Of a DNA stretch of 43,369 nucleotides, positions 29,836 to 40,599 are shown piece by piece (position 1 is the first letter of the stretch; each line of letters starts with the position of its first letter). Source of the stretch: Stentor coeruleus (Eukaryota; Ciliophora; Heterotrichea; Heterotrichida; Stentoridae); contig MPUH01000606.1 in NCBI GenBank assembly GCA_001970955.1, positions 1-43,369 on the forward strand, in the 5' to 3' direction. The position numbers were made by a program, and so were the translations under genes. The notes under the pieces were generated by a model that saw only the letters and a list, made by a program, of their open reading frames with translations, searched no databases and was not told the origin of the DNA.

Positions 29836-32800
29836 ATGAAAAAAGAATTAGCTTTACCACTTATAAGTTCCCTCCCAGAAGGTGGGTGCATCAACCTAAC
29901 CCCGCACTCTTTAAAATCCCCATTTAATATGAATTATGAAGGCTCACAAGTTGGAAAAATTACTCAATCCCATCGCTCATTCTCACAAGTATCAAATGAT
30001 TCTAAGTCATCTCGATCTTTTACTAACAGAGACGATTTGCAAAGCATTCCTGAAATATTCGCAGAAATTTCAGCTTTTATAAATGATAAATTCGCAGCTT
30101 TTGTCCATACTCCTTACTGCTTCACTGATGTAAAAGTCCTAAAATCAGAAACACATGCTGTTGGAGTAACTGATGAAGGTTATTGTGTATATCTAGACCT
30201 TACAGATACAGGCTTTGATGAAGTTCTTTTAAGTAAAAATGGGCTTTCAGGGATTTTGGTATATGATAATGATCGAAATGCTTTAGCTAAAGAAAAGGTA
30301 CAAGGGAAAATCTATTTATTAGAACTACCTTCAATGAGTATTATGAAAATTATAAACATAAAAGGAGATGGGAACAATGGAATTGGTAGAATGTGCTTTA
30401 GTCCTAATGAAGATTATTGTTTTGCTAGATTGTGGAAAGGAGAGATTATAAGATGGAAAACTTGTGATTTTGATAAGTATGAAGTAATGTTTTCAGATAA
30501 AAGTGTTGTTTGTATGAATATTTCCCCTGAGGGTGAACTGGTATTAGGGATGATAGACAGAAGAATTATCATTTACAACGCAGATTTTGAAAAACTTATT
30601 GAGAAATATTATGAGTTCAAAATCGACGCTTATATCAGTTTTTCTCAAAGTGGGCATTTGATAATTTTGGCCATGGCTAAAGAAGTAAAAGTTATAAGCA
30701 AGTCTAATATGAATGTTATAAATGTTTATCAACTTGGCTGCATGGCTTATGATTGTATTATGACTAAAGACGATCATTATATCATTGCACCTCTAGAAAC
30801 AGGAGAGTTAGCCTTCATCGACAACACAGCCAATAAGCAGCCTCTTAAAATCAAAGTCCATAGTTCAAGCATAAAATCAATATATCTATCAACTGACCAA
30901 ACTGAAATCATAACTTTCGGTACTGACTTCAAACTTGGGAAAACTAAATTTCCTGAAATTTCCTCTTTACATACTTTATCTGATGCTCACCACAATACAA
31001 ACACAGCTTTATCTACTGCTAGATCTCAAACAGACCCAAGAGAAAGTATTGAATCTCAAGTTTCTGATAGAAAAATTCAAGACCCAGATGAAGGTTTCAA
31101 AGCTTTATGTCTATGTGAAAGTTCATCCCAAGATATCGCAATTGTAGGAGGACAAAGCAATAATATTTTAGTCTGGGATTTAAAAAGTACAAAAAAATAT
31201 GGTAACCTTTATGGGCATACTGATTATGTATATGCTTTAGAATGTATTTCTGATGAAATTATTGCATCTGGTAGTGGGGATACTACAATTATGATTTGGA
31301 ATTTCAGGACTTTGTCATTTATGTATTCACTTAATGGGCATTCAGATATTGTGTGTTCTTTACTGAAAATTGATGATTGGAGATTAGCATCTGGAAGTAA
31401 AGATAGGTCGGTTAAGGTTTGGCTATGGGAAGAAAAAAATATGATTTTTCAGATTAATGATTTACCTACACCTGTTTATTCGATGCTTTTACCTAAAGCT
31501 GAATATTTACTTGTTGGGCTTAATAAGATTATTCAATGTTGGGATATGAAAACTTATAGTATTATATTTGAAAAGAATTGCTATGTTGAAGCTTCAGGGT
31601 TGAAAGCATTTTATAGTGATTTTGAAGGAAATTTGAAGAATTATATAGGGATAGGTTTAGATGATTCTGCCTTGTGCTTTGAAAACCCATTTTTAAGCTC
31701 AAATCTTAAAATGATAGGCAAAGACGAATATAGTGAGTATAATTATATGAGTTATATCAGGGAAATCATTATGTATAAAGTCCCACCTTATGATCCAAGC
31801 ATGGACAAGTGGATTATTTTCCCTTACATGGTCAATACTTTACACTTTTATGCTTATTACGACATGCCAGACTATCTTGTTCAATCTATTCAAAATGGAA
31901 CAGCTCTTCTCACAACAACATCTCATGAAAATCCTTTATCAATCGCTATTGACATGAGGAATAAAGATTGTGTTCAAACAATCCTCAAAAGTTCTTCAAT
32001 GAAGCAGAATCAGAACCCATTTATTTTATCCAATATTAAAACTTCATCACTTTTATCCTTAAACTCATTCAATATCTCATCTCTTTCAAAACTCTATAAT
32101 CTTCTCTTGGTAAACTATTACAATTCACATAAATACTTAGATGGAGAAATACGCCTTCCTGTTATAAAAGCATCTTTTGCCCAAATATTATTAACACATA
32201 ACATAGCCTGTTCAGAAAAATCAGATGAACCTGATATTGAAGTTAAATATGCAAGAAGTTTAATACCATTTTATTTAGAAATTGGTAGTGAAAATAGTAT
32301 CGAGTTTTTGAAAAGCATAATAAAATGTGAACAGGCTAAAATTTTTTGCACAGAAATTATTCAGCACTTTTTGATGTATAAATGGGAAAAGGTTAAGTTT
32401 TGGCTTTATGCTGAAGCGATTGTGTTTCTTGGATTTTTTTCGATGATCGTTACTAAATGTTTACTTTATGATGAGAATATTTGGGAAATGATTGCCTTGC
32501 CTCTAAGTTGTATACTTACTTTGGAAAATGTTATGGTTTCAATTATGGCTAAGGAGGTAAATTTGTGGGAAATACTTGATTATATAAGATTTGTAGTGTT
32601 TTTAGCACATTTTATTGTAAGTTTAATTGGTAAAAACACAGTCACTCTTCTTGTGATAACTTTAATAATAAGTTCACTGCAAGGCTTGTTTTACTTTAAA
32701 ATCTGGAAAGGTACTCGAAAACTTATTAGCATTATTGTTAAAGTTGGGTATGATATTTTTAGTTTCTTAATGGTATTAACATACTTACTAATTGCAATAG

Positions 32801-33291
32801 GAGCAATACTACATGTGATAGCATCACAAAATGATCTGAATAACATCGGAGCTTTTGATCTTATTCAAATCAGTGAACAAAATTTCGGGGACTTTTTAGA
32901 AAACCTATTTTTGGTTTTCATGACTTTTATAAACCCAATAATTATGCTTAATATCCTTCTAGCCCTTAGTGCAGAAAATTATAGCAAGTCAAAAGATTTA
33001 TCTAAAGCTTTGGACTATAAAGAGATCGCGAGTATTATCATGAGAATTGAGCATCTTCATTTTCTTAACAGGAAAAAAAATCATCATGAATATCTGCAAA
33101 TATGTTCTGAGATTAAAAGGACAGAAAGAACGAAACTTCAAAAACTTGCTAAAATAATTAAAGAAGTAAAAAAAAGTCAAGAAACGCATCAAGTCCAGGT
33201 GGTGACAAAACTTCAGAGTTATGATGAAAAACTTTTATCTTTAGAAAATATTATGAGCAGTATTAAAGATAGGAATAAAAAAATCAGGTAG
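29836..33291 (+). CDS. WD40-repeat protein fused to a TRP/polycystin-like cation channel
   Basis: An 1151-residue protein with an unusual domain order. Residues about 80-570 hold WD40-type beta repeats; the clearest are GGQSNNILVWDLKS, GHTDYVYALECIS, SGSGDTTIMIWNFRT, GHSDIVCSLLKID and SGSKDRSVKVWLW. A linker with an ankyrin-like stretch follows (HENPLSIAIDMRNKDCVQTI, about 695). From about residue 852 come six hydrophobic segments (first FWLYAEAIVFLGFFSMIVTK). A short pore loop with FGDF (about 1017) and a last helix NPIIMLNILLALSAENYSK match the S6 region of ciliate TRP/polycystin-type channels. The last 90 residues are charged and probably coiled-coil. The likely role is a cation channel, perhaps Ca2+, controlled through a large cytosolic propeller; ligand and gating are unknown. 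Start is the first Met. Stop is TAG. Confidence 0.85.
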   Translation: MKKELALPLISSLPEGGCINLTPHSLKSPFNMNYEGSQVGKITQSHRSFSQVSNDSKSSRSFTNRDDLQSIPEIFAEISAFINDKFAAFVHTPYCFTDVKVLKSETHAVGVTDEGYCVYLDLTDTGFDEVLLSKNGLSGILVYDNDRNALAKEKVQGKIYLLELPSMSIMKIINIKGDGNNGIGRMCFSPNEDYCFARLWKGEIIRWKTCDFDKYEVMFSDKSVVCMNISPEGELVLGMIDRRIIIYNADFEKLIEKYYEFKIDAYISFSQSGHLIILAMAKEVKVISKSNMNVINVYQLGCMAYDCIMTKDDHYIIAPLETGELAFIDNTANKQPLKIKVHSSSIKSIYLSTDQTEIITFGTDFKLGKTKFPEISSLHTLSDAHHNTNTALSTARSQTDPRESIESQVSDRKIQDPDEGFKALCLCESSSQDIAIVGGQSNNILVWDLKSTKKYGNLYGHTDYVYALECISDEIIASGSGDTTIMIWNFRTLSFMYSLNGHSDIVCSLLKIDDWRLASGSKDRSVKVWLWEEKNMIFQINDLPTPVYSMLLPKAEYLLVGLNKIIQCWDMKTYSIIFEKNCYVEASGLKAFYSDFEGNLKNYIGIGLDDSALCFENPFLSSNLKMIGKDEYSEYNYMSYIREIIMYKVPPYDPSMDKWIIFPYMVNTLHFYAYYDMPDYLVQSIQNGTALLTTTSHENPLSIAIDMRNKDCVQTILKSSSMKQNQNPFILSNIKTSSLLSLNSFNISSLSKLYNLLLVNYYNSHKYLDGEIRLPVIKASFAQILLTHNIACSEKSDEPDIEVKYARSLIPFYLEIGSENSIEFLKSIIKCEQAKIFCTEIIQHFLMYKWEKVKFWLYAEAIVFLGFFSMIVTKCLLYDENIWEMIALPLSCILTLENVMVSIMAKEVNLWEILDYIRFVVFLAHFIVSLIGKNTVTLLVITLIISSLQGLFYFKIWKGTRKLISIIVKVGYDIFSFLMVLTYLLIAIGAILHVIASQNDLNNIGAFDLIQISEQNFGDFLENLFLVFMTFINPIIMLNILLALSAENYSKSKDLSKALDYKEIASIIMRIEHLHFLNRKKNHHEYLQICSEIKRTERTKLQKLAKIIKEVKKSQETHQVQVVTKLQSYDEKLLSLENIMSSIKDRNKKIR

Positions 33292-33723
33292 TTTATAGTA
33301 TTTTTTATATGAGTAAGGATAATGGGATTTCAGTTAAGAAATTTATATGGAAAATTATTATAGTTTAGTAAAATAATAGTGTGGATTAAATGAATTACCT
33401 GCATTTTCCCAAACTAATAATCAACTCTAATTAAGTACTTAACAAAATCTAAACAATTTATTATAAATTTTAGTTGCATAAAAGTTCTAAAAATTCTAAT
33501 ATCTTACTAACTAAACCCTTCATTCAAAACATTATTTACTACAGCATAATTGAGAGTAATATCCATATATAATACAAATAATTTATACAATATTTCTCTT
33601 GTAGTGATAACTTAAAATTTATCTCAAAAGCATCTGATTTGTAAGAAAATTTTTAAACTATTATTCTTTTAGCTATTATTTATATATATAATCCTCCATA
33701 TAAAAAAATCACTTAATCAGCAA
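33292..33723. other. Gene-free convergent spacer
   Basis: 432 bp between the converging WD40-channel and TBC genes. AT-rich, with no coding or repeat signal that I can support. Confidence 0.6.
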
Positions 33724-35553
33724 TTAAAAAATTTGACACATCTTGCAAGGGCTACTCTGAATATATTCGAACGTCTGATTTTCAGCTAAATTGTTAGAGT
33801 TCATTGCTTTAATCACACTAGAAACCCGTGGCTTTTCAGTAAAAATAAAATCGCTAATGCAAGAATACAGAAACATATCAGCTTTCATCCCACGTAAAAA
33901 GTCATCAAAAAACAATTTCCCACTTGATTGCTCGCAAAGGTGATTCATCTTTGCTTTAATTTTTGATATTTTCTCATTTAGTTCATTTGACTCCTGATGA
34001 TTTTCAGTTTTTTCTATATACGACATAAGCATTTTCTCTAACAATTGATTGATTTCTTCAGTTTCGAGGTATCCAGAATTATCATGATCAAAAGCATCAA
34101 AGCATATTTGAAGCTTCTCTTCAAAAGTTCCCTTACTTAAAACTGACATAGCAATAGTTAATTCACGAAAGTCAAGATATCCTGAAGCATCTTGATCATA
34201 TTTATTGAAAATCTCTTCACCTTTTGGTACAAGAGTTGGGGCTACATCTGAAAGAAGTCTTAAAAATTGTGGTTTTGATATTCCTACCTCAAGGAAGCTT
34301 TCATCTTTAGTACTTTTTGATTGAAGGCTTTTTGGTAGTTTTAAAGTGGATTGCCTTTTAAATGTAGATCTTGGGGAGTTTGGTGCTGATAATTCTTTTA
34401 ATAGACTATTAAAACGCTTTTGAAGCTTTAATATTTCATCATGAGTAAAACTAGAGATATTTTCCAGTTTGTTTACAACCATTTTCTCACAATCTAGCCA
34501 CTGCTTTGCCCTGAAATCTTTGGCAATTTGTCTTATACGGTCAACACGGATTCTTGTGATTTTTTTGGATAACTTTTCATAAGTTTCCTTAACCTTTATC
34601 ACAACTCTTGAATTATTTAATATTCTAATAAGCTGTAAAGGATGTAATCCTTTCTTAACATCTTTTTCATAAACTTTGACTAGAGATGTAACACCTTTAA
34701 TCAATGCAATTGATCCTTCATGGCAGAGCCGATCCCACATAAAAACAGTAGTTTCAATATCAACTGTACTGACAAAAATCTGAATTAAATGTTGCATGGA
34801 AAAAAAGTCAGCGAATTCGTTTGTTGGGATCTGGGATTTTTTCATATGTGACATAAGATGTTCTAAAACACTTGCTATAACAGTTGACTCTATATAGAAA
34901 CCGTTTAAAGAATTTCCATGTTTGCTTCCAATATAAAAATCTGGAAGAAGTAGTTTTTCAACTAAAAAACATATCATAAGAAAAGCTAAGTTATGGTCAA
35001 AATACATTAATAACCATACAGCAACCATATTCATACCTTGGCAATAGCCTACTTTTGAGTTCCTTGCACAATATCCATAAAGAACTTTTTTAATATCTTC
35101 CTTATAACTTGGAGTTTCCACTCTTAAAAGTGCTTCACACATGCTAAAATTATAACTCCTAGGATCTGATCTTCCTGTATCAATATCTTTAGAAATTTGT
35201 TCTATATCTGCAGGATCGATTGGAACATCAAGATAATCTTGAATACAGATTTTGTTTGTTTTTGCCCATTTTTCACAGCCTGAAACAGAATACCATTTAA
35301 ATCCAAGAGGAGTTATTGAAGACCATTTTATACATCCATTGTGAATTAATCTTTCAACAGCGTTAATATACCCATAACAATCAGAGCAAATATTGTATTG
35401 GCCTTTACCAGAAGGGTGAGAATAGACCCATTTAGATTTAACTGTGCATAATTTGCATGCCTCTTGTTCGCAACGTTCACATGGTAACGTTGAAGTATAG
35501 TTAGTTTCACATATCTTACAGTCAGGCCCTTCCAATTCGGAACTTGTTGACAT
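33724..35553 (-). CDS. Zinc finger-TBC-EF-hand RabGAP
   Basis: A 609-residue protein with three modules. Residues about 12-60 form a FYVE-like Cys zinc finger (CKICETNYTSTLPCERC...CSDC). Residues about 78-330 form a TBC RabGAP domain, with the Gln finger in GYCQGMN (Gln172) and a typical FMWDRLCHEGS segment. Residues about 440-505 hold two EF-hands with complete loops DQDASGYLDFRE and DHDNSGYLETEE. TBC plus EF-hand is found in the TBC1D8/9 group. It should stimulate GTP hydrolysis on a Rab, tied to Ca2+, in membrane traffic. The Arg-finger motif IxxDxxR reads ISKDIDTGR here (Ile120, Asp123, Arg128), two residues longer, so activity is uncertain. The C-terminus ends SSPCKMCQIF, a Cys pair that could be lipidated. 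Stop is TAA. Confidence 0.9.
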   Translation of the reverse strand: MSTSSELEGPDCKICETNYTSTLPCERCEQEACKLCTVKSKWVYSHPSGKGQYNICSDCYGYINAVERLIHNGCIKWSSITPLGFKWYSVSGCEKWAKTNKICIQDYLDVPIDPADIEQISKDIDTGRSDPRSYNFSMCEALLRVETPSYKEDIKKVLYGYCARNSKVGYCQGMNMVAVWLLMYFDHNLAFLMICFLVEKLLLPDFYIGSKHGNSLNGFYIESTVIASVLEHLMSHMKKSQIPTNEFADFFSMQHLIQIFVSTVDIETTVFMWDRLCHEGSIALIKGVTSLVKVYEKDVKKGLHPLQLIRILNNSRVVIKVKETYEKLSKKITRIRVDRIRQIAKDFRAKQWLDCEKMVVNKLENISSFTHDEILKLQKRFNSLLKELSAPNSPRSTFKRQSTLKLPKSLQSKSTKDESFLEVGISKPQFLRLLSDVAPTLVPKGEEIFNKYDQDASGYLDFRELTIAMSVLSKGTFEEKLQICFDAFDHDNSGYLETEEINQLLEKMLMSYIEKTENHQESNELNEKISKIKAKMNHLCEQSSGKLFFDDFLRGMKADMFLYSCISDFIFTEKPRVSSVIKAMNSNNLAENQTFEYIQSSPCKMCQIF

Positions 35554-37189
35554 TTATTTAATATTATACGAAAGATGCAAATCTCAAAAAACGCTTAATA
35601 ATAACTATAAATAAGAATATCATTTATAAATAATATATAACAAGCATCTATATATAAATAAAGTTTTGAATGCAAATCAGAATCCATGTTGATAAGCTGT
35701 ATTGCAAAATTATTGATTTTCTTGATTGCGTTTCAAATATGCTAGTTTCTTATTTTGTCCCAAAAAACTGTGTCAGCATAAAATCAACTTCTTTATATGA
35801 TTTCTCTTAAATATCAATCTGATTTTGTCTAAATTAACTCTTAGGCTCATAAAGTTAGGAAGAGTAGCTTAAAAAATCTCTTGAAAAGCTGCTATGAAAT
35901 TTCACTAAATGGTAGCAAATCTGTATGAAAATCTTACTTAAACAAGTTTTAGCTAAAAATCAATGATAAAACTTTGATAATAGTGCAATACTAAAATGTT
36001 AAACTATATGGTTGAACCTTGGATTATATTCCTATCTTGTACTAGTTTATGCGAACAAGCCATTAATTTTTGATAAGATTAAGCCTTATATTCAACTTCT
36101 AATATAAACTAAACCTAAAAAGCACCAAATTTAAATATTGTTAACAGGATAATATATATATATTTAGCTTAGGACATATTTGATAATTATTTTGTATTAC
36201 AGCAACTAAATTTTATAAATTCTCTTTATTTCACATCCAAAGTATATAAAATAATCCAAAAAAAGTAGCTTAATTAGATAAGAGGCTTTATCATCAGCTG
36301 AATCCACTACAAGAACAGCATAAAATGTTTATAATTTTTAAACTACTTAGAGTATAGCTTGAAATGCTTTAATCATTATATCTTAATTAAATTTCGGAAA
36401 AACATCAACTGATTGTATCCCCCAGGACATTCAATGTATAAGCCTCAGTAATTCTATAAAGTGAATAATCCCTTAATGTTGTAATGATGTCAAAGATATA
36501 GAATAATCGTTCTTGCCACTGTGATTTACTTGTAATAAGTTCTATCATAAACCTTAAGATAAGGACTATTAAGAATTTGTAGCATTCTCATGAATTAATT
36601 CTTTTCTATCAGTTATTTTAATAAAATCTAGATGATAAATGTTGAGCACTGATACGAATTTCACCTCATCTTTTTAAATTGGCCAATACCCAAGCCAAGT
36701 GTAAAAGCTCTTTTCTCTCTGAATTTTTGAAAAGTGAAAACTGCGAAAGTTTCTGTTTGAATATACTTATTAGAAGAAATATTAAAAAAGTAACATTTTA
36801 AGAATATTGCTTTTTAGATAAGTGCAATGAAAATATTATTTGAGATACAAAAATTGATTATATATTGAATATGATATAAAGTAATACCTTATTATATACA
36901 TAAATTTATCAATTCATAAAATATTTATAATAAAATCATGTGATAAAAAGTAAAACTCGCAATCCTAATTAAAACTATTACAGCCCTTAAAATATAATAA
37001 AAACTAGCAAAATAATCCTAATTAAAATCATCACATCCCCTAAAGCAGCATTCCAATATTATAATCATTCAAAAATAACCCAAATCATATTTTCCTTTAT
37101 TTTTATCAAATCCTTCAATCTTTCTTACAAAAAAATATAAATCCTCAAAAAATAGTAAACTTTACCAAATCAATTAAATATTAAAGATC
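35554..37189. other. Long intergenic stretch
   Basis: 1.6 kb between the TBC gene and histone H2A. Scattered protein-like pieces occur on both strands (for example minus strand around 36.6 kb, KDEVKFVSVLNIYHLDF) but each is short and bounded by stops, and I cannot identify a family. Includes a short AT microsatellite near 36.15 kb. I call no gene. Confidence 0.5.
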
Positions 37190-37582
37190 TTATCCTTCAC
37201 CATCTTTCTCTTTAACTCCTTCAGAGAGAAGAGCACTATGAATGAAAGGTATCACATCTGCGTTTGCAATAGTTGTATTAGCCATCAATTTATTCAATTC
37301 CTCATCATTACGTATGGCAAGTTGAATATGTCTTGAGACGATTCTAGTCTTTTTATAATCTTTAGTTGCATTTCCAGATAATTCAAGTACTTCAGCAGCA
37401 AGATATTCTAAAACTGCAGCAAGATAAACTGGTGCACCAGCTCCAATTCTCTCAGTATATTTCTCTTGTTTCATAAAACGTGAAATTCTACCTACTGGGA
37501 ATTGAAGTCCTACTTTCTGTGATCTTGAAGTTTTTGTAGCATTAGTTACTTTTCCTCTTGTTCCTTTTCCGATAGTCGCCAT
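37190..37582 (-). CDS. Histone H2A
   Basis: 130 residues with the whole H2A fold: [20 protein letters not shown], the [20 protein letters not shown] helix, [20 protein letters not shown], and the acidic patch around [10 protein letters not shown]. The core is canonical-like, but the C-terminal part ([20 protein letters not shown] then VKEKDGEG) diverges. It has neither the usual PKK-type tail nor an SQ motif for damage-linked phosphorylation, and its VIPFIH is reminiscent of H2A.Z. I cannot say whether it is a canonical copy or a variant. Single exon, stop TAA, short spacer upstream. No partner histone gene is adjacent. Confidence 0.95.
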   Translation of the reverse strand: MATIGKGTRGKVTNATKTSRSQKVGLQFPVGRISRFMKQEKYTERIGAGAPVYLAAVLEYLAAEVLELSGNATKDYKKTRIVSRHIQLAIRNDEELNKLMANTTIANADVIPFIHSALLSEGVKEKDGEG

Positions 37583-37938
37583 TTTATTATTTAAAAAGTA
37601 TTTACTAATTTATACTTTGGACATTTTAGATATAGATACTTTTTGTCCAATCATAAGAAAGATTAGGGTAAAAATGATATTTGCTAAAAGATATTTTAGG
37701 AGACTTTAGCAAAAGATACCGCATTTGGGAGGATTGTTTATAAGATTTATTTGGGAAGATTAGGTTGAAAGATAATGATAGTGTTTTTTTTTGTTTTGAG
37801 AGTATTTGCCATTTTTTTTATATGATGTAGTGTATGAGGATAAGATGTTATTAGAATTTAGAGAAAGGTAGAAAATATGGGGGTGGTTAAGGAAATTTAT
37901 TTAATATTAATTCCTATATGTATTTAAATAAATTACGC
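37583..37938. other. Spacer upstream of the H2A gene
   Basis: About 355 bp that must contain the H2A promoter and the 3' end of the coiled-coil gene. There is a T/G-rich run near 37.78 kb. No element is recognisable. Confidence 0.55.
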
Positions 37939-40599
37939 TTACTTTCTATAGAAATTTCTAGCACTATAGTTTTCGCGTTCTTTCACAGTCCCTGCTTCAA
38001 GCCTCAATTTTATCTTATTAGCCTCCTCAGTAACTTCTCTTTGCAGCTGATCAAAAGCTTCATTATTAGCATGAAGTCTAATTTGCAGTTTCTGATTTTC
38101 CCTATACAATGATTCATTTTGCTGACTGAGATTAGTTACAGTATCCCTTAAAGATTTAATTTCAACTTGTCCAATATGTTTTTTCTCTAATACAGACTTC
38201 ACAGCTCTACGTATCCCTTCTGTTTCTGGATCAGTCCAATGTACATTTTCTTGACTGATATAGTCTTCAATCTGTGCAAATCTAGCTCTATAATATTCCC
38301 TAATATCCTCAGTAAACTCTTCAGCTTTCTCATCCAACTGCTTTTTATACTGTAACTGTAATTCTAATACTTTTATTGATATCTCTTGCTGAACTGTTAC
38401 AAAACTTTTATTAATCGACGCATACTCATGTTCATACAACTCTATAATCCCCCCAAGTTGTTTTTTCAAAAAGAAAACTGAATTACTAACATGTTTCTTA
38501 CATCTTTCACTAATCATTCTTAATTTTTGTTTATATTCATTTTCCTTATTCCCAAAAGTTTGTTTAAAACTAAACAGTTCTTGTTCTTTATTCTCTATAG
38601 TTATATTTAAACTTCTTATTTGTTCTTTATATTCTCCAATAGTCTCATTGTATTCATTTTGTTTACTTTGTCTAAATTCTATTTCTCCTATTAGTTTATG
38701 TGAATATTCTTCAAGTTCTTTTAGTTTTTTTTTAGTTTCAATATGACGTGATTGTTCTAGATCAAGCATTGTCATATTTCCAGATTGTTGAAGTTTACTA
38801 TCTCTTAAAGAACTTTGTAACATTGATATTTCTTCTTCATATCGCATAATAGTTTTAGCTTTGGTTTCTATTTCTCTTTCAAGAAGGTTGTTTTTTTCTA
38901 TTTTATCAGAAAGGGTTAGTTCTTGTTGAATTTTAGCAGTTTGGAAGGACTGCTTGGTTTGGTTTAGGACTGATTTTAGTTCGTTTAAAGCGTTTTTGAG
39001 GTTTATAGCTTCTTTTTCTGATGTGATTCGGTTTGAAACTTCTGACTCATAATGAGATTTTAGTTCTGAAAGTTCAGATTTGGTTTTATCCAACTCATAG
39101 GATAATTCTTGTTTATTTTTTTCTATCTCTTTGATTTTACTAAGCTTATTTGTCAAGTCAGTATTCAATTTCTCTTTTTCTCTAAGTATTTCACGTTTAA
39201 AATTATCTTCTGATTTCTGCGAAACTTCAATATTCTCATTTAAATCTTGTTTTTCTTTATTCAAATCTTCAATTTGTCTTTTCAAACTTTCTTGCTCATC
39301 ATAGTTTTTCTGATTAATTTCTTCAATTTTCACATTATATTTCTTGACTAGAAAAATCTCTTTTTCCGCTAAAATTTTTTCATGAATTGATTTAGTCATA
39401 TAATCCCTATCAATTTCTCTCATTTTTATATCCATAATATTTTTAACTTCTCTATCATGTTCTTGACTACGTATTATCTGTTCATTAACTTCTTTTTGCA
39501 TTTCAGATAATTTAGCATCCATCATTTGTTGATATTGTTGTTGAAGTTGACTAAGCTGTAATTGATGTTTAGATATAAATTCATTTTCTTTTTGGGCAGC
39601 TTCTTTTTCTATAACTCTTATTTTTTCTTCTAATTCTGATATTGTTCTGTGATAACTTGAACGGACATTTTCTAAGTTTGTTGAACTTTCTTTTGATAGT
39701 TTAGAGTAGTCAGAAAGTTTTCCTTTTTGCGATATGATTTTTTGCTTTAATTGCTTAGATTTGTCTACAAGGTTTTTAATTAAAGTTTGATGATTTGCTG
39801 CTAATTCTTCGCTTTGTTTCTGGTAGTTTTTAAACTGTAAGGATAATGCATCATAATTCTTCCCTTGAATGCTGATTTTATCATTTAGTTCCATGATTTT
39901 CCCTTCATAGCTCCTTTTTACATCCTCTTGTTGCCGATAAAAATATGTTTCTTGGTTTTTCAATTCCCTTTTCAAACACTCGCATTCGTTATAAATCAAA
40001 TCCGAGCTTTTTTTCGCATTAGCCACATTTTCCAGTTCTTTCTTAGTTGTAAAGTATTTTTCTTCAGTATCCTGCAATGTAGCTTCGATTTTTCTCAAGT
40101 TCATATCCATTTTGTGCATCCATTCAGAGTCTTTTCTCTTTAAACTCTCATCAAACTGACTTTCCACATTTGAAAGCCTATTTGTCAACCCCTCACATTC
40201 ATGTAAAAGCCTTTCATTTTCAGCTTCAAACCTACGAATTTTATCTTCAAAATCTTTGACTGTATTCATCAATCTTTGTTTGTCGTTTTCAATTTTAGAA
40301 TTCAAAGACTTGCATTCAGCTAAATCATTTTCTAACTTTTTTATAGTCTCTTCTTGTTCAGATTGCATAATTTCCATGAACATTTCACTAGCTCTTTGTC
40401 CTGCATATTCTTGGCTTAGAGGGTTTTCTTGCATGGCTTTAAAAATATCATCTTTGTCGATCTCTGAGAAGAAAACTTGTAGTTGTTTTGCTAAAGAGTC
40501 TATCCTTTCATCATACAATTCTTGTAAATGCTGAACTTTACTATAAGTGCCTTCTAATGACCGTTGAAAAGGTAAAGACTTATCGTCTTGAAAATACAT
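37939..40599 (-). CDS. Long coiled-coil protein
   Basis: An 886-residue protein, almost all heptad-like helix rich in Glu, Lys, Gln and Leu from about residue 75 to 870 (for example LENDLAECKSLNSKIENDKQ, LEEKIRVIEKEAAQKENEF, SLRDTVTNLSQQNESLYREN). A short more globular head precedes it (residues 1-70, YSKVQHLQELYDERIDSLAK). There is no membrane segment, signal or motor domain. Such proteins in ciliates are usually cytoskeletal, often basal-body or centriole-linked, but I cannot name the family. It shares a 101-bp divergent promoter with the IQ-like gene at 40701. Stop is TAA. Confidence 0.8.
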   Translation of the reverse strand: MYFQDDKSLPFQRSLEGTYSKVQHLQELYDERIDSLAKQLQVFFSEIDKDDIFKAMQENPLSQEYAGQRASEMFMEIMQSEQEETIKKLENDLAECKSLNSKIENDKQRLMNTVKDFEDKIRRFEAENERLLHECEGLTNRLSNVESQFDESLKRKDSEWMHKMDMNLRKIEATLQDTEEKYFTTKKELENVANAKKSSDLIYNECECLKRELKNQETYFYRQQEDVKRSYEGKIMELNDKISIQGKNYDALSLQFKNYQKQSEELAANHQTLIKNLVDKSKQLKQKIISQKGKLSDYSKLSKESSTNLENVRSSYHRTISELEEKIRVIEKEAAQKENEFISKHQLQLSQLQQQYQQMMDAKLSEMQKEVNEQIIRSQEHDREVKNIMDIKMREIDRDYMTKSIHEKILAEKEIFLVKKYNVKIEEINQKNYDEQESLKRQIEDLNKEKQDLNENIEVSQKSEDNFKREILREKEKLNTDLTNKLSKIKEIEKNKQELSYELDKTKSELSELKSHYESEVSNRITSEKEAINLKNALNELKSVLNQTKQSFQTAKIQQELTLSDKIEKNNLLEREIETKAKTIMRYEEEISMLQSSLRDSKLQQSGNMTMLDLEQSRHIETKKKLKELEEYSHKLIGEIEFRQSKQNEYNETIGEYKEQIRSLNITIENKEQELFSFKQTFGNKENEYKQKLRMISERCKKHVSNSVFFLKKQLGGIIELYEHEYASINKSFVTVQQEISIKVLELQLQYKKQLDEKAEEFTEDIREYYRARFAQIEDYISQENVHWTDPETEGIRRAVKSVLEKKHIGQVEIKSLRDTVTNLSQQNESLYRENQKLQIRLHANNEAFDQLQREVTEEANKIKLRLEAGTVKERENYSARNFYRK

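Noticed and set aside
36400..36760. Possible coding relic upstream of H2A
   Set aside because: Open stretches of at most about 35 codons in several frames with no recognisable motif; a VNHSGK phrase recalled ISXO2 transposases, but nothing around it fits.
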